Shown here: piece after piece, positions 1 through 13,457 of the stretch
Layout of the letters: every line of letters begins with the position of its first letter
Numbering within the stretch: position 1 is the first letter of the stretch
Assembly: GCA_030737875.1 (NCBI GenBank)
Contig: CM060911.1
Coordinates: 52,946,501 to 53,010,500 of the forward strand
Length of the DNA stretch: 64,000 nucleotides
Reading direction: 5' to 3'
Origin: Allium sativum
Taxonomy: Eukaryota > Streptophyta > Magnoliopsida > Asparagales > Amaryllidaceae
Notes under the pieces: model-generated
Told to the model about the DNA's origin: nothing
The model's input: the letters and a program-made list of their open reading frames with translations, nothing else
The model's database searches: none
Position numbers and translations under genes: made by a program

Positions 1-3000
1 CGAATCACATCGGGACCCAACACCAGTCTATTTCCAGGCTCGACCCAACAAGCAGGAGATCGGCACGGTCTACCATACAATGCTTCGAATGGCGACATTG
101 TCAGACTCGCCTGGTAGCTGTTATTATAAGAGAATTCAGCCAAATGTAGATGGTCTTCCCATGATCCACCGAAATCTATAACACAAGCCCGCAATAGATC
201 TTCTAAGATGCGATTCACCCTCTCAGTCTGACCGTCTGTCTGAGGATGATAAGCGGTGCTCAAGTTTAACTTCGTTCCTAGCTCGACTTGAAATGCTTCC
301 CAGAATTTGCTAGTGAATATTGTATCCCTATCACTGACTATACTGAGTGGCACTCCATGTAGTCTAACTATTTCCCTGAAGTATATATGCGCCAGACTCT
401 GAGCAGTTCTGTTTGATTTGACAGGTATGAAATGGGCGGTCTTCGTGAAACGATCTACGATCACCCAAATACTGTCATTTCCTTTTCTGGTCCTGGGCAG
501 ACCATCAATGAAATCCATAGAAATATGTTCCCACTTCCAGCCAGGAACTTCTAGTGGTTGCAATAGTCCAGCCAATTTCTGTTGGTCGCTTTTAACTAGC
601 TGGCAAGTAGGGCATCGACTAACGTATATCGAAACGTCTCTTTTCATAGCCTTCCACCAGAAAGTTCTTTTGAGATCGTTATACATTTTGGCCACACCAG
701 GATGGATACTCAACTTGGACTTGTGACACTCGTCTAACACTTCCCTTTTTAGCTCAGGAACGTCAGGAACACAAATCCTTCCTTTTAACCTCAAAGTCTC
801 GTCGTTATCTATTTGGAAACACGAGGGTTCGCCTTTCTGAATCCTTTTAATCATATCCTTAATAAAATTATCCTCTTTCTGAAGAATAGATATTTTGTCA
901 ATCAAGGATGTCGTGATAATAAAGCTGGCGATCATTACATTCTTTCGACTCAGCGCATCGGCCACGACATTGGCTTTCCCTGGAGTATATATAATTTCGA
1001 AGTCATATGCTGCAAGAAACTCCAGCCAACGTTGCTGCCTCAAATTTAAGTCCTTCTGAGTGAGCAGATACTTTAACGACTGGTGATCTGTAAACAATTC
1101 AAATCTCTCGCCCAGAAGATAGTGTCTCCAGATTTTCAAAGAGAATATGATAGCCAATAACTCAAGATCATGAGTTACATAGTTCTTCTCGTGTGGCTTC
1201 AGTTGACGGCTAGCATAAGCAATTACTTGGCCTCTTTGCATTAACACTGCGCCAAGGCCTTCTCTAGAAGCATCAGTCCAGACTTTCAAATCTTGGTTGC
1301 CATCGATGATGGTTAGCACTGGAGCAGTTGTTAATCTCAACTTTAGCTCTTCGAAAGCTTCCTCACTCTCTTGAGTCCATTTAAATTTAGAATGCTTCTT
1401 TGTAAGCTTCGTTAAGTGGCCAGATATCTTCGAAAAGTTTTTAACGAACTTCCGGTAATAGCTAGCCAATCCAAGAAAACTGCGGACTTCAGTGGGAGTA
1501 CTGGGCTGTTTCCAATTTTGAATAGCTGTGATTTTGCTTGGATCCACAGCGATTCCATCTTTCGATACGACATGGCCCAGAAATTTCACTTCATCTTGCC
1601 AGAATATACATTTGGAAAACTTGGCTTTTAATACATTCCGTCTGAGAATTTCTAACACTTGTTCCAGATGCTTTTCATGTTCGGCCTTTGATTTAGAGAA
1701 GATTAGAATATCATCAATAAAAACCAGAACAAATTTATTCAATACTCCTCTGAATACTCGGTTCATCAGATCGACGAAATAGGCTGGAGCGTTACATAAG
1801 CCGAACGGCATTACTAACCACTCGTAGAATAAGTCGGGGCCTCTGAACGCTGTCATTGGAACACACTCTTCGGCAATTCGAAGTTGATGGAAGCCTGTAG
1901 CTAGGTCCATCCTTGAGAATACTTGTGCTCCATTTAATCGATCCAACAGATCATCAATCCGCGGCAATGGATATTTGTTCTTTATAGTCTGCTTGTTCAA
2001 ATCACGATAGTCCACACAAAGACGTAGAGTACCGTCAGATTTTGGGACAAATACCATGGCTGCACCCCAATCAGAGAAACTAGGCCTGATCAGACCTTTC
2101 CATACTAGCTGTCTCGTTTGATTGTCTAATTCCTCCTTCTCTTTCAAGGACATTCTTCGAATAGCGTGAACTACCGGCCTTGCATTTGGAATTAAAGCAA
2201 TTCTGAAATCTATTTCTCTCTGCGGAGGTAAGCGAACAACTTCCTCAAACACATCCGCATAATTCTTGACGACAGGAATGTCTTTGATGAGGTCAGGAAT
2301 ATTCTCTGCGATTTCAGGGGCATTTTCTATTTGAGCTGGAGAAACATTCAAAGCTGCCCAGAAGTCTTTGCTATTAGCATTCTGACCTTCACAGGGAATG
2401 GTTATATAATCACCTGATTTAATCTTCGCCTTTACGACTCTCTCGGCGCATTTAACCTCTGCTTCATATTTGGTTAGCCAATCCAATCCCAGAATAAGAT
2501 CGAATTCATCAAAATTCATGACTACAGAGATAATAGGGAATTTATAGCAAGAAAAGGAGACAGGCACTGCACAAATCCAACTGAGATTGATAGAACCCCC
2601 GACCGGATTCTGGACAGTCATTGGTTCCTTAAGCTTCCTCAAGTTTAAATCAAGTTTCTTAGCGGCACTCTTTGAAATAAAGCTTCGCGACGCACCTGTG
2701 TCAAACAGTACTTTAACTGGAATGTTTTTGACAGTAAGTGTTCCTTCTAAAACATCAGCCCTCTCTTGGCTTGCTGAGGGATCAGAAGTTTCTGCCAATT
2801 CATTCACCTGAACTACTTCAGGCTTCCTCAAGAGCCAGCAATCCTTTGCAAGATGACCAGTCTGCTTGCATTTACTGCAATCTCTTTTCTCTTGAAATCT
2901 CTCTTTGGTTTTAGATCCCTTCTTTCTTCGTTTGTTCCAAGATCTACAACTTACCGCCAAATGTCCTTTTCTATTGCAGCTTGAGCACGTGACGGTCGTT

Positions 3001-3704
3001 GTTGGTTCTCTCCCGGATTCAGCCCTTTTTCTCTTGGCACTGGGCTTCTTACTGACCTCAGCCCTCGCACTGGCTTCTGGAATATCAGTTTCCGACTCTT
3101 CTTTGTCACTACAACGAACTTCTTCTTCGTCGCGTAACATCCCTTTCTTATGGAGATCTTCATACTGATAAGCCATGTATATCATTTCAGAAAAAGGAAG
3201 CTTCACATGTCCCAATACTTTATTCTGGTATTTCCTTTGAAGGCCATGGATAAATCTAAGATTCTTCCTCTTTGGGTTTTGAATTAGATGAGGAGCAAAG
3301 TGAGAAAGTTCATTGAATTTCTTATGATATTCGGGAATGGTCATGTCTCCTTGAATTAGATAAGAAAATTCATCGCATAGCCGTTCGGTCGCTTCGGGAG
3401 GAGTAAATCTTTCCAAGAAAATAACTTTGAATCTATCCCAGGTGATATCACCTTCTGGATTATCTTTAATAACTGAATCCCACCAGAACAAAGCTTCGTC
3501 TTCGAGCGCCCAGGAGGCCAGTAATCTTTTCTGGTCATCCCTCAGTTTTAAGGCTTCGAAGATTTTCTCAGCCGAACGAATCCAAGCTTGTGTTCTCATA
3601 ATAGATTCTTCGCCCGAGAACGGCTTTCCACCCAGATTCCTATATTTCATGAATAGAGCTTCTATATCCGGGTCAGTACTACTTCTTCTATTTCTGGCAC
3701 TCAT
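1..3704 (-). CDS. Ty3/gypsy element 1 gag-pol polyprotein (partial, runs off left edge)
   Basis: Translating the minus strand from the ATG at 3704 gives one frame with no stop to position 1, about 1,234 codons. Order seen: gag core; two CCHC zinc knuckles (cysteines at about residues 240/243/253 and 276/279/289); aspartic protease with DTGA near residue 335; RT with [17 protein letters not shown] and FIDD (near base 1715); RNase H with WTDAS and FTDH; integrase HHCC finger; and the integrase triad (MDFIDG near 510, VSDRD near 330, [10 protein letters not shown] near 225). The C-terminus, any chromodomain and the stop lie outside the window. I chose the ATG at 3704 because it starts directly before the gag core and about 240 nt inside the primer site. 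All catalytic motifs look intact, so this copy may still code for a functional polyprotein. The translation was done by eye; a single-base indel could have been missed. Confidence 0.85.
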   Translation of the reverse strand, partial: MSARNRRSSTDPDIEALFMKYRNLGGKPFSGEESIMRTQAWIRSAEKIFEALKLRDDQKRLLASWALEDEALFWWDSVIKDNPEGDITWDRFKVIFLERFTPPEATERLCDEFSYLIQGDMTIPEYHKKFNELSHFAPHLIQNPKRKNLRFIHGLQRKYQNKVLGHVKLPFSEMIYMAYQYEDLHKKGMLRDEEEVRCSDKEESETDIPEASARAEVSKKPSAKRKRAESGREPTTTVTCSSCNRKGHLAVSCRSWNKRRKKGSKTKERFQEKRDCSKCKQTGHLAKDCWLLRKPEVVQVNELAETSDPSASQERADVLEGTLTVKNIPVKVLFDTGASRSFISKSAAKKLDLNLRKLKEPMTVQNPVGGSINLSWICAVPVSFSCYKFPIISVVMNFDEFDLILGLDWLTKYEAEVKCAERVVKAKIKSGDYITIPCEGQNANSKDFWAALNVSPAQIENAPEIAENIPDLIKDIPVVKNYADVFEEVVRLPPQREIDFRIALIPNARPVVHAIRRMSLKEKEELDNQTRQLVWKGLIRPSFSDWGAAMVFVPKSDGTLRLCVDYRDLNKQTIKNKYPLPRIDDLLDRLNGAQVFSRMDLATGFHQLRIAEECVPMTAFRGPDLFYEWLVMPFGLCNAPAYFVDLMNRVFRGVLNKFVLVFIDDILIFSKSKAEHEKHLEQVLEILRRNVLKAKFSKCIFWQDEVKFLGHVVSKDGIAVDPSKITAIQNWKQPSTPTEVRSFLGLASYYRKFVKNFSKISGHLTKLTKKHSKFKWTQESEEAFEELKLRLTTAPVLTIIDGNQDLKVWTDASREGLGAVLMQRGQVIAYASRQLKPHEKNYVTHDLELLAIIFSLKIWRHYLLGERFELFTDHQSLKYLLTQKDLNLRQQRWLEFLAAYDFEIIYTPGKANVVADALSRKNVMIASFIITTSLIDKISILQKEDNFIKDMIKRIQKGEPSCFQIDNDETLRLKGRICVPDVPELKREVLDECHKSKLSIHPGVAKMYNDLKRTFWWKAMKRDVSIYVSRCPTCQLVKSDQQKLAGLLQPLEVPGWKWEHISMDFIDGLPRTRKGNDSIWVIVDRFTKTAHFIPVKSNRTAQSLAHIYFREIVRLHGVPLSIVSDRDTIFTSKFWEAFQVELGTKLNLSTAYHPQTDGQTERVNRILEDLLRACVIDFGGSWEDHLHLAEFSYNNSYQASLTMSPFEALYGRPCRSPACWVEPGNRLVLGPDVI

Positions 3705-3940
3705 TTTCTAGTTCTTCTGCAAATAGCAGAACAAGTGTCAGGTCACAGAAAAGGTATTTTAAAATATAGAGACAAATACTTGAAGTGTAAATGTGTCTAT
3801 CGAAGTGTATTCATTCTGCTTTACTCATACTAGGATATTGCTGATCCTATCTGTATAGAGTTGCCCGTCCTAGAACACTACTGGTTCTATTTCTGACGAG
3901 TTCGTTCAAATGTTATATTCCAGAACTAAGCTTAACCAAA

Positions 3941-3952
3941 GCTCTGATACCA
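3941..3952 (-). other. Primer binding site of element 1
   Basis: On the minus strand this reads TGGTATCAGAGC, complementary to the 3' end of plant initiator-Met tRNA. It lies 3 nt from the LTR end at 3956 and shows that the element is transcribed leftward. Confidence 0.85.
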
Positions 3953-5776
3953 CGTTGAGACGACCCGATTTCCCGTTCTCACGGAAACAAGGTTATCTTT
4001 TGGAATATAACACAGAAACATATAATAGCAGAACAGAATTAAATAAATACACCAGAATGAACAACAAAATATACTGGATAAAAGTAATCATCAGAGTTAC
4101 ACAGTATACAGGATCTTACTTAGTACAAATACAGTTCAGCTATACATAAATGTCTACAGCGGAAATAAACAAAATATGTACAATAGGAGCTGAACAGCAT
4201 AAAAAGAAATAAATGATAGAATCCATCTTCAGCTCCAGCTATCCAGAAAGAACCAGCTAAACCTGAATACAAGGCTGCCCGTGTGGAAAAAAGGGGCACC
4301 CGAGTTTGAGAGTGAAACAAACTACGAGTCAGTCATGGGACTGGTATGAGAAATCTACTCAACACATATATAATTGGCTAATCACAGGACCACGCCACTT
4401 TCGTGGAACGGGTTTACTCCATTGGATTGCCATTGCTTCAAAACAAATATTTCTTTTAGACATCGCTATGCTTTTTATAAAAATGAAGCCGTTATAAGAC
4501 TCAGTTCCCATCACACAATGCAACGCAAACCGGAGGATAGAGTTTTTACCTTATAACGGCCAAGATATGCTTGATACGAATAAAACAAAGGCATTTGATA
4601 TTATTGCTAGTGTTTATATGTTTTGAAAACAATTTCAAATCATAACTATCAATCATAGACGGCATTAATGCCCCATACCACTATGTCGCCATATATAGGC
4701 ATACAATCAAAACCGCACCGTCACTTATTTGGAAATTGGATTTCCGTCATGAACCAAGGCAAAAGATAGTCCTTACCGAATTCGAGACGCTCTAGCCCGC
4801 CCCTCAGGATCAGAACGCATCAACCCTTTAGATCGTCAGGGCCGGTCCACCGATGTGGATTATTATGCCTGAACACTACGTCTCCCCACCCTTTGGGGCG
4901 TAAACGAGCCAACGAATGACTCCATCGGACCCGGATCGTCCGATCAAACCGAGGCGCCTCGCAACAGCAACAACCACATAGGTGAAAAGTATATAAATGT
5001 CAGGGCTGGTAGGTCACTGACACCACCCTAGCTAGAAAGAAACGTAGGCCCTCCCTGATGTCCTCTCCCGTTTTAGGTTCATACCGGGGTGTGAGGCTCG
5101 CGAATTTACGTTATACACAAAGCTACGCCACACAGGCGATGCTTTGATCATCACCACAAGACTTTGCTTTTCAACAGAAGCCCTGATCACTGCATCTTAG
5201 CATGCCACACAGGCAATTCACACCGTGCAACTGATGGCTATCAATCACACAGAACAAATTCCCATGTCGGACACACAGTCCATTTACAAGTCCGTTCTGG
5301 GTCTGAACGAAACCGGAGGCACTAAATACCTCGCAAACCCTTCGATCAACACGTACGTCTGAACGATCACCACTCATTATCCATATTTCGGGATGCCTCC
5401 CAATCAGGACCTCGGTTACCATCCAAACGAGGTGAAGATCTCCGGTCTTCGACCGTCGTCTTCATCTTCGACTTTCAATCGTCGGTCAATTATTCGAAAT
5501 GAGAATTAACTCGGCCTTTTTCAAATAATTCACGTATATTTAGAATTTCAATTCAATTTATTTCAATGGTTAAATTATTTGACAACACCAATTTTGTCCT
5601 TTAATGTAATTTTCACACCAAACACATTCAACCATCTAACATCACATAAATCAAGCAAATTCAGTTTATTTCCATTCCATATCGCTTACGATATTTTATA
5701 ACTATTTATCGCTATTTTTATTTATTTTAAAATAGCCATTTTATTTAAAACGACGCTTCGGGCCATAAGGCGGCCG

Positions 5777-6260
5777 TGGCGCTGTTTTTCTTCAGATTTG
5801 ATTTACACATATCTGAAAATCTAACCGTTGGATCTTCACAAAATTTACATCATTAGAAAGGTCTTTTCAAAACGAACCCAACGGTTCCAGTTTCGGGAAA
5901 ATCCGACGGTCGGATCTCCCGGTACAATCGTTTGAAATTTCGATTTCAAAATACGAACTGCCGCGTCGTTATTCGATTAAATATAATTTTATTTATATAT
6001 ATAAATAAATATAATCGTTTCTGGCGCTGTTTTTCTTCAGATTTGAATTGAACATTCCAGACAATCCAACCGTTGGATTTTTACAAGGTTGGTGCCGTTG
6101 GAAAGATTATTCCAAGGCGAACCCGACGGTTGAGGTTTCGGGAAAATCCAATGGTCGGATTTCCCGTACTAGTCGTTTGAAATCACGGTTTCGAAATACG
6201 AACTGCACGGCCTCGTTTCGTTTAAATTTTATTTATATTTATATAGTTATATAAATATAG
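5777..6260. repeat. Tandem duplication, unit about 245 bp
   Basis: Both units begin TGGCGCTGTTTTTCTTCAG (5777 and 6022) and share CCGTTGGAT, TTCGGGAAAATCC and TACGAACTGC blocks in the same order. They differ at many bases, so the duplication is old. It lies inside the LTR of element 1. Confidence 0.85.
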
Positions 6261-6839
6261 TTCATTCAAGGATTTCTATATCGTTTTCACTTCAAAAAAA
6301 TTTCTAACACCTTAAATTTTGGAAAAATTTCGCCATAACCTCCCCTGTACCGGGAGCGTCGGGAAATCGCAAATAGCGTCCCGGTCCTTCTAATCTCAAA
6401 AAAAAAAAAAAGAAGAAGCCAAGCGGCTAGCCAATAGGCTCAAAATCATCACCCAAACAAATCAGTAAATGTGTACCTATTTGTCGGGCACAAAATTTTA
6501 TTCCTCTTCTCTAGCCCCTTTGCTATAACCTGTTCAAAGAATATGGCATGTACATATATATACAGTTCATATCATTTTTCATTTTCTATTCGATTTCATA
6601 TTCGATTTCTATTTGGTTTAAAAACACCATTCATTCTAATGTTACATAAATAGGTGCAAATCATTTCATTAGTTAATTAATGAATATTTCAACTCATCTA
6701 TGTTTATTTTGAACAAGTGGCTATTTTTAACACTTCACATTTCAACGATTTATGCATACAATAAAAATGTGATTTTTATTGTAAAACAATTCATTTCAAA
6801 GACACTATTTTTCTATATCGTTCATATAGTCGATAAAAG

Positions 6840-7190
6840 GTGATTTTTATTATCAAACAATTTATTTCAAAATATGAATACCATTCAACACATGAATTTC
6901 TAAACAACGAATGAATATCAATTCAACACATGAATGTTTTCAATAGTTTCTATATATAGATAAAAATGTGATTTTTATTATCGAACAATTTATTTCAAAA
7001 TATGAATACCATTCAACACATGAATTTCTAAACAACGAATGAATATCAATTCAACACATGAATGTTTTCAATAGTTTCTATATATAGATAAAAATGTGAT
7101 TTTTATATTTTAAAACGCGAATACCATTCAACACATGAATTTCTAAACAACGAATGAATATCAATTCAACACATGAATGTTTTCTATTCA
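6840..7190. repeat. Tandem repeat, unit about 128 bp, 2.7 copies
   Basis: Units start at GTGATTTTTAT at 6840, 6968 and 7096. Each contains CCATTCAACACATGAATTTC followed by ATGAATATCAATTCAACAC. Copies are nearly identical; the third is truncated and has an internal deletion. Confidence 0.9.
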
Positions 7191-8556
7191 ATGAATAAAT
7201 ATAGTTTAAGCATATGAAAATAATTCAAACACACAAATATTTCTCAAAATTTCGGCAGCATAACGGCAGGGTAGTTACACCGGCACCGTCCCTAGTACGG
7301 CTCCTCGCTCTACCTTAAAACCTCGCGGTTTTTGACAATGGGGATCATGCATCTAGTTCGCACGCAGGCGGCATGTATATATATTTCATTTCCACAAACT
7401 AATCCTATGTGGTTTCAACCAAATATTTCACAACCACCAATGGGTATTTTTCAACCACTATCAACCAATATCAATCACAACAATCCCAAACAATCATTCA
7501 ATTTTCACCACAATTTCAACCAATAAATATCGTCCATGGTTTGTGGACGAGGGGGCGTATATATATATATATATATATTTATATATAGCAATTTAGATAT
7601 AGCTATTCACATTCAATTTCAACACATATATAATAATTTTTAAATCAGAAATCTCACCAATAGCTATCCAACTGCACGACACTTCCTTGTATAAAATCTT
7701 CGCCTTTTGTCGCTTTCGCCCGTATTCTCTACACATGTAAAAATAGAATTTTTACTATGTTATTCAATATGTAAAAATCGAATTTTGACTTCGCTATTCA
7801 ATATATAAAAATATGATTTTTACTTCGACTTTCACTAAATAAAAATATGATTTTTTACTTCGACTTTCACTAAATAAAAATATGATTTTTACTTTTGCTT
7901 TCACATATAAAAAATATGATTTTTACTTTTGAAAGAAATTCAGTTTTTAATTTTTAAAAACCAAATCAGTTTTTATATTGTTTAAAATTTCAGTTTTAAA
8001 ATTCTTTTATAAAAACAGTTTTAAAATTCTTTTATAAAAATCTGTTTTACACTTTTAAAACTTTCAGTTTTTATACTTTTAAAAATATTCAGTTTTTACT
8101 TTATAAAAATTTCTGTTTTCTATATTCTTTCAAAAATTCTGTTTTTATAATCTTTTAAAAATTTCTGTTTTTAAAATCTTTTTAAATCAGTTTTAATCCT
8201 TATAAAAAAAATCTGTTTTAAACCCTTATAAAAAATCTGTTTTTATACCCAAAATCGAAATTTTTATATTAAAAATAAAAATGAAATAAAATAAAAACGT
8301 ACCTGCAAAAAGGGGGGGGCGACTCGTCCTCGTCGGCGGCGGGCTTCGAGGGGGGGCGCGGTGGCTCAGGGAGGTGTTGACTTCAAGGGGGGCTCGCGAT
8401 GCTTTCGAGGTGGGCGGCTTCGATGACGTCGGCGGCAGCTTCGAAGGGGGGGGGGGATGCTCCGCGATGGGTCGTCGGCGTCGAGGTGTCGGGAAGAGGC
8501 TGGCGATTTAGGTTTAGGGTTTGGGTTTTTTTTTTTTTTTCTTTCTTTCTGTTATG

Positions 8557-8565
8557 TTTTATAAC
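8557..8565 (-). promoter_or_regulatory. Candidate TATA box of the element 1 LTR
   Basis: On the minus strand this reads GTTATAAAA. A pyrimidine/purine tract and a GC-rich stretch follow downstream (8520 to 8305), ending in a consensus splice donor GCAG/GTACGT at 8306-8297. Placement is by motif only. Confidence 0.4.
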
Positions 8566-9484
8566 GAACGGGGGGGGGGGGGCAAGCAGAAGATAAGGGG
8601 ACGGAGGGAATTTAAAATATATTTTTTTTTTATTTAATTATTCAAAAAGTTGACTTTTACTTACGACCTCGAAACGAGGCCCACCGCCTGTCGTCCATAG
8701 CGTTTTACCCCCATTCCGAACACAATGGGATATGTATCGCAAGCTGGTTTGATCGTTACCATCGGTTTCCTTTTGAATTTTCATTTAAATCACTATATTG
8801 AATTTTAAACGTACATTTCAAATTACCGGGGCCACATACTGACTAGAAAAATTCCAGAAAAATATTTTCTAGCTTCGTATTGACGATACGGTCCTAACAA
8901 AACTAGTTTCGTCGAATTCTGAGACCGTTTGAAAAATGGCCAATTTCCAGTCGATTAAAATCAACGGAAACTGGTCAAACGCGTTTTCCTTTGCCACGCT
9001 CACATATTGATTCGAAAAATTATGAAATTTGAAACCTAGCAATAACTTGACACTGCGGATCTAACAAAAGTGGTTTCGTCGAAATCCGAGGTTATTTGCA
9101 AAATGTCCAATTTTAAGGGCCTGAATTCCATAGCGACTATTCAGAATTTTAAACTGGACATATCTTATCATTCCTAAGATGAAATCTCAGTTTGTTAACT
9201 TCGTTATAAAGATATAGTTATACAGATTCAAATATTTCTTGTTTCGTTCAATTCTGACTTATATTGAATTCTGTATATTCATTTGAAATTAGAAATCGAA
9301 TTTTCGAACTACCGCGCTATTTTCAATTCTATATATAATTATATTTAATTATATTGGTTTTCAAATGTCGATTCAACTCAGTTTTCATCGCCATTACTTA
9401 AAATATTTATTTTAAATATTTAAAATCCATTATTTTAGCCAATTTAAAATTTTTAAATTGGTTCAGATTTTCTGGGTCGTTACA

Positions 9485-9489
9485 GTCAA
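9485..9489. other. Right target-site duplication of element 1 (GTCAA)
   Basis: The five bases next to the LTR end are GTCAA. The matching left copy is outside the window, so this is inferred from the usual 5-bp duplication of gypsy elements. Confidence 0.5.
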
Positions 9490-11832
9490 CTGGGTCAATG
9501 GTGCTGCTATCTTGGAGAAACCTTGGATAAACTTACGATAATATCCCGCTAATCCCAAGAAACTTCTTACATCTGTTGCATTCTTGGGCGTAGGCCAATC
9601 CTGTACCGTAGCCACCTTTGCCGGGTCCACCGCAATACCATTCTCTGATACAACATGGCCCAAGAACCTCACTTCCCTCTTCCAGAAGTGACACTTAGGA
9701 AACTTTGCTTTCAATTGGTGTTTTCTCAACACCTCCATCACTATCCTTAAATGTTCCTTGTGTTCTTCCTCCGTCCTCGAATAGACCAAAATATCATCAA
9801 CGAACACAAGGACAAACTTATTCAACTGATCCCTGAATACCCTATTCATAAGATCCACAAAATATGTTGGGGCATTGGTCAGCCCGAATGGCATGACCAA
9901 CCACTCATAAAATCCAGACGGCGTCCGAAATGCCGTTTTAGCTATACTCTCAGCTTCCACTCTAAGCTGATGAAAACCTGTCGCGAGATCCAACTGAGAA
10001 AATATTCTCGCGCCACTCAACTGATCGAACAAATCATCTATCCGCGGTAGAGGATACTTATTCTTCCTCGTCACTTTATTCAACTCGCGATAGTCTACAC
10101 GCAAACGAAGGGAACCATCCGCCTTGGTAGCAAACACAACTGGTGCTCCCCATTCAGAAACACTCCTTCTGATAAATCCCTTCTTCAAAAGATCGTTGAC
10201 TTGCACCTCGAGCTCTCGCTGCTCCCTTGGTGCCATACGACGAAGTGGCATCACTATAGGCCTGGCATCTTTTACCAAATCAATACGGAACTCAATCTCT
10301 CGGTGTGGTGGAAGCCCGGTCACTTCCTCGAAAACATCCGGATACTGGCCAACCACGGGCAAACCTGACAACTCACTATGCGGAATATCGAGGGAGTTTA
10401 GAAAACTAGCCAATACCCCCTCACTGGGTAGACCACCAAACACTATCCTCCGCCCATCATCCGCTCTAGCTGTCACCAAAAAGCCCTCACAGTCTACCAC
10501 CACCCCGTATCTTCGGAGCCAATCTACTCCCAAAATAATGCCAAACCCAGTAAAGCCCAAAACAAAGCAATCACAAACAAACACGCATCCATGACTCGAT
10601 AAGACCACATTACGACAAATCATGCTAAGGCTATTCGAACCACCAATCGGGTTTGTCACTACTAAAGGTCTATTGACAATCTCGGGCTCCAATCCCAACC
10701 TATCTACCAGGTCACTAGATATGAAAGAACTGGAAGCTCCGGTATCAAACAAAACTCTAACAGGAACATCGTAAATAGAAAGCATACCTTGGATGACGAC
10801 ATTCTTTCCTTTCTCCGCCGCAGTTGGGGCATTCGACGAAGAAGGAATAGCATTAAGGGTGTAGGCTTTCACCATTTGCTTTTCTTTAGGGGGTTGCGGA
10901 CACTTGTCCTTGTGATGTCCCATTTGGCCACAATTGAAGCACTTCCTATCCGCTGGCTTGGCCCGACAATTACTAGCATAATGGCCCTTCTTACCACAGC
11001 TGAAGCACTCAACATCTTGCTTATTCTTTTTCTTCTGGCCATCCTTAGTCCGATTCTGCTTTCTCTTATTCTGGGAACCACTTTTGCCTCCACCACTTGC
11101 TTGTGGTTTTGGCTCTTTTGCAGATGCAACCTCAGTCTTCGGCTTAGGGTAGAGACTCTCCGACCTCAATGTTTTTCCCACAATCGACTCAAACGTCTCA
11201 TCGATGTGGTTAATAAGCCTTTCCCCCAAGTACTGATCCAAACCAGTTATGAATTTCTCATTCTTCTTCTCGACAGTATCAATAAGAGATAACCCATACT
11301 TCGACAAAGTGTCGAATTCAGCAATATACTCCGAGACAGCTCTGCCATTCTGCTTGAGCTCCAAGAATTTCTTAAACAGCACTGACTTCTGAGCAGCTGG
11401 AATGAACTTCTCGCTAAAGCGAGCTTTAAACTGCTCCCAAGTAATCTGATCTTTGGGAGTAGCTGCCTTTATAACATTCCACCAATTCATTGCCCGCCCT
11501 TGCAGCTGACGGGACGCTAGCCTTCTCTTCATTGCATCCTCGATACCCATATCCTCGAAGATACGTTCGCAACTATCCAACCAATCCTGAACATCCGTGG
11601 CCGACTCCGTTCCGTGAAACGGCTTCCCACCAAGGCTAGTATAATCCTTATTTAGTTTGGCGAAGTCGACCCTCGGCGCTTGCACTATTGGACCACCACC
11701 ATTTCCACCATTGGGAGCTGCCCTCTGTACATCCCTAAGCATCTCTCTCATGAGGTCAGTAAACATCGTCCTCATGTCAGCAGCATTCCCATTATTGGCC
11801 CCTCTACCGGTACCTCTAACATATCGGCTCAT
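9485..11832 (-). pseudogene. Ty3/gypsy element 2 gag-pol, cut by element 1
   Basis: The minus-strand frame is open from the ATG at 11832 (MSRYVRG) for about 783 codons. From that Met it has a gag core, two CCHC knuckles (about residues 276-289 and 298-311), protease DTGA (363-366), and RT with [17 protein letters not shown] and FVDD (677-680), then the start of the connection region. At 9485 the frame enters the LTR of element 1 and ends six codons later. RNase H and integrase must lie beyond the left edge if they survive. An in-frame ATG 21 codons upstream (11895) is less likely to be used, because the gag-like sequence begins at MSRYV. A few conserved RT positions look altered (for example LRVDYRE where LCVDYRE is usual), but no stop occurs before the insertion, so the copy was coding-competent over this span when it was hit. 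Confidence 0.9.
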
Positions 11833-12026
11833 CGTCAATCTGAAAAAGGAAACGATTAACGACCCCATAGTGGTGCTAGTGCTGTACGACTTCATTCTTA
11901 TACTACTAATAGTATATATATATATATATAAAGCTTTTAAAAACCAAAATAATCACAAATACGCTCTCTCGTATACATATACTATCTCTCCCTGATAACT
12001 TCCCTAGGTTAACTACGCAACCTAGA

Positions 12027-12038
12027 GCTCTGATACCA
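12027..12038 (-). other. Primer binding site of element 2
   Basis: TGGTATCAGAGC on the minus strand, 2 nt from the LTR start at 12041. Same initiator-Met primer as the other gypsy elements here. Confidence 0.85.
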
Positions 12039-13457
12039 AGTGTGACGGCCCGCTCCGTACCAGCCTGCATTTCCTCCAAAAGTGCGTTGTACACATGCCT
12101 GACTAGCACGGGACGGTCGTCAGGAGAAAGGAAAGAAGGGAACGAACTAATCAAGAACCTGTAGGATGTCTCACAGCGCATGGAGTAAAATATAATATTA
12201 ATAATATACTTGACATAAAACAGGTGAGACAGTGCATAAGCTGATAATTAAAATCAACATCAACATCAGAGCAGCGGAAATCCAAATACAGTTTATTACA
12301 ACTTTCCAAATTTACTGTCTCTAAACAAAAGAAAGCTAAAGTAGAAGATGCACCACTAATGCCCAAGCAGTGATCTTCAACGACACAGGGAGAATACTAT
12401 ATATATATATATATATTACGTGGAAGCCTCCTGCTCGTCTCCGGATCATCAACCGGTGCATCTCCAGCTAACCTGCCTCTAGTCCGCTCGTGTGATCACC
12501 CAGAGTAATAAGAGGAGACATAAAACTCTGGGTCAGACATAAAGCCTGGTATGAGCGATAAGCATCTAAACAGAACAATAACAGGTATACTAAACCATAC
12601 CTGAACCTGGACCTGCAACCAAAGAGTTAGTACCACATACCGTACAATACTCTAAGGTGCCATAATAAATAGTGTAAAGAATACGGGGTTAGGGTGTGCA
12701 TGTCATAATGATAACAAACAAATCAACCATAGCAACCATCCTCACATCCCTCACTCAGTGCGTAAAGCATACGATGTCCACCACTGTCAATCGCTAGACC
12801 CATTGAAGTAGTGACGGAGTTCGACTTGCACAACTACTGCTACTACCAAGCTTACCACGTGGAGTCATGACCGAATCTTTACAAATGACCCCACTTCATT
12901 GGTTTATAGCCCTTTAGTTGTACCTAGGCCCTTGCAGCCCTGAATCCGTTCACGTACTTCCCATGCATAGTGATCCAAAGTCATAGACATCGATAGCCCC
13001 TTGGCACACGTCCCGCAGCAAAGCCCAACTCATGAAATGAACTCGTCGGTTCCCAACTGGATCCTGAGCTCTAACTTCCATTTGGACTACCTTTGCATCT
13101 CGGGTTTTTGTTTGCGAACAAATTATACAATTGTAAACAACTGTAAAATCCATTCGGCTTTCCTAAACAACAAGGATTGTTGTAGAGGGTGTCGAACTCT
13201 GGGACCAAATTATTTTATTAATAAATCCAATCAAGTTATCCCTAACTTTTGATTGGTTGAAAACAAAGAAAATAGCAGAAATTAAATAAAAGAGAGTTTT
13301 AACTATAAGAGAAAGCAATTAGGGGATCATGACATAGATTAGATTAATATTCATCAATAGCCAATCGAATAAATACAGATCTAATTCATGTTTCTGTCAC
13401 AAACATGAATCAACTATAATTAGGTTTCTAGAAACAAATATGTAAATAACAACAAGT

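Larger units (their letters stand above)
3956..9484 (-). repeat. 5' LTR of element 1 (about 5.5 kb)
   Basis: The plus-strand ends are TGAGACGACCC at 3956 and GGGTCGTTACA at 9484, an imperfect inverted pair (TG...CA) as expected for one LTR. The left end abuts the primer site and the right end interrupts the RT of element 2. It holds tandem duplications at 5777-6260 and 6840-7190, an AT-rich stretch of short repeats built on ATGATTTTTACTT and CAGTTTTTA at about 7730-8260, and a GC-rich patch at 8300-8600. The partner LTR is outside the window, so the length cannot be confirmed by comparison. A nested insertion inside this LTR is possible, but I found no internal TG...CA boundary with a target duplication. 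No protein gene is supported here. Confidence 0.7.

Noticed and set aside
8399..8596. 65-codon frame in the element 1 LTR
   Set aside because: Composition artefact of G and T tracts, with a poly-Phe and poly-Gly translation.
10124..10594. 156-codon plus-strand frame inside element 2
   Set aside because: Antisense shadow of the RT/protease coding region, no domain of its own. The same applies to the plus-strand frames at 10789-11292, 52664-53023 and 53028-53393.
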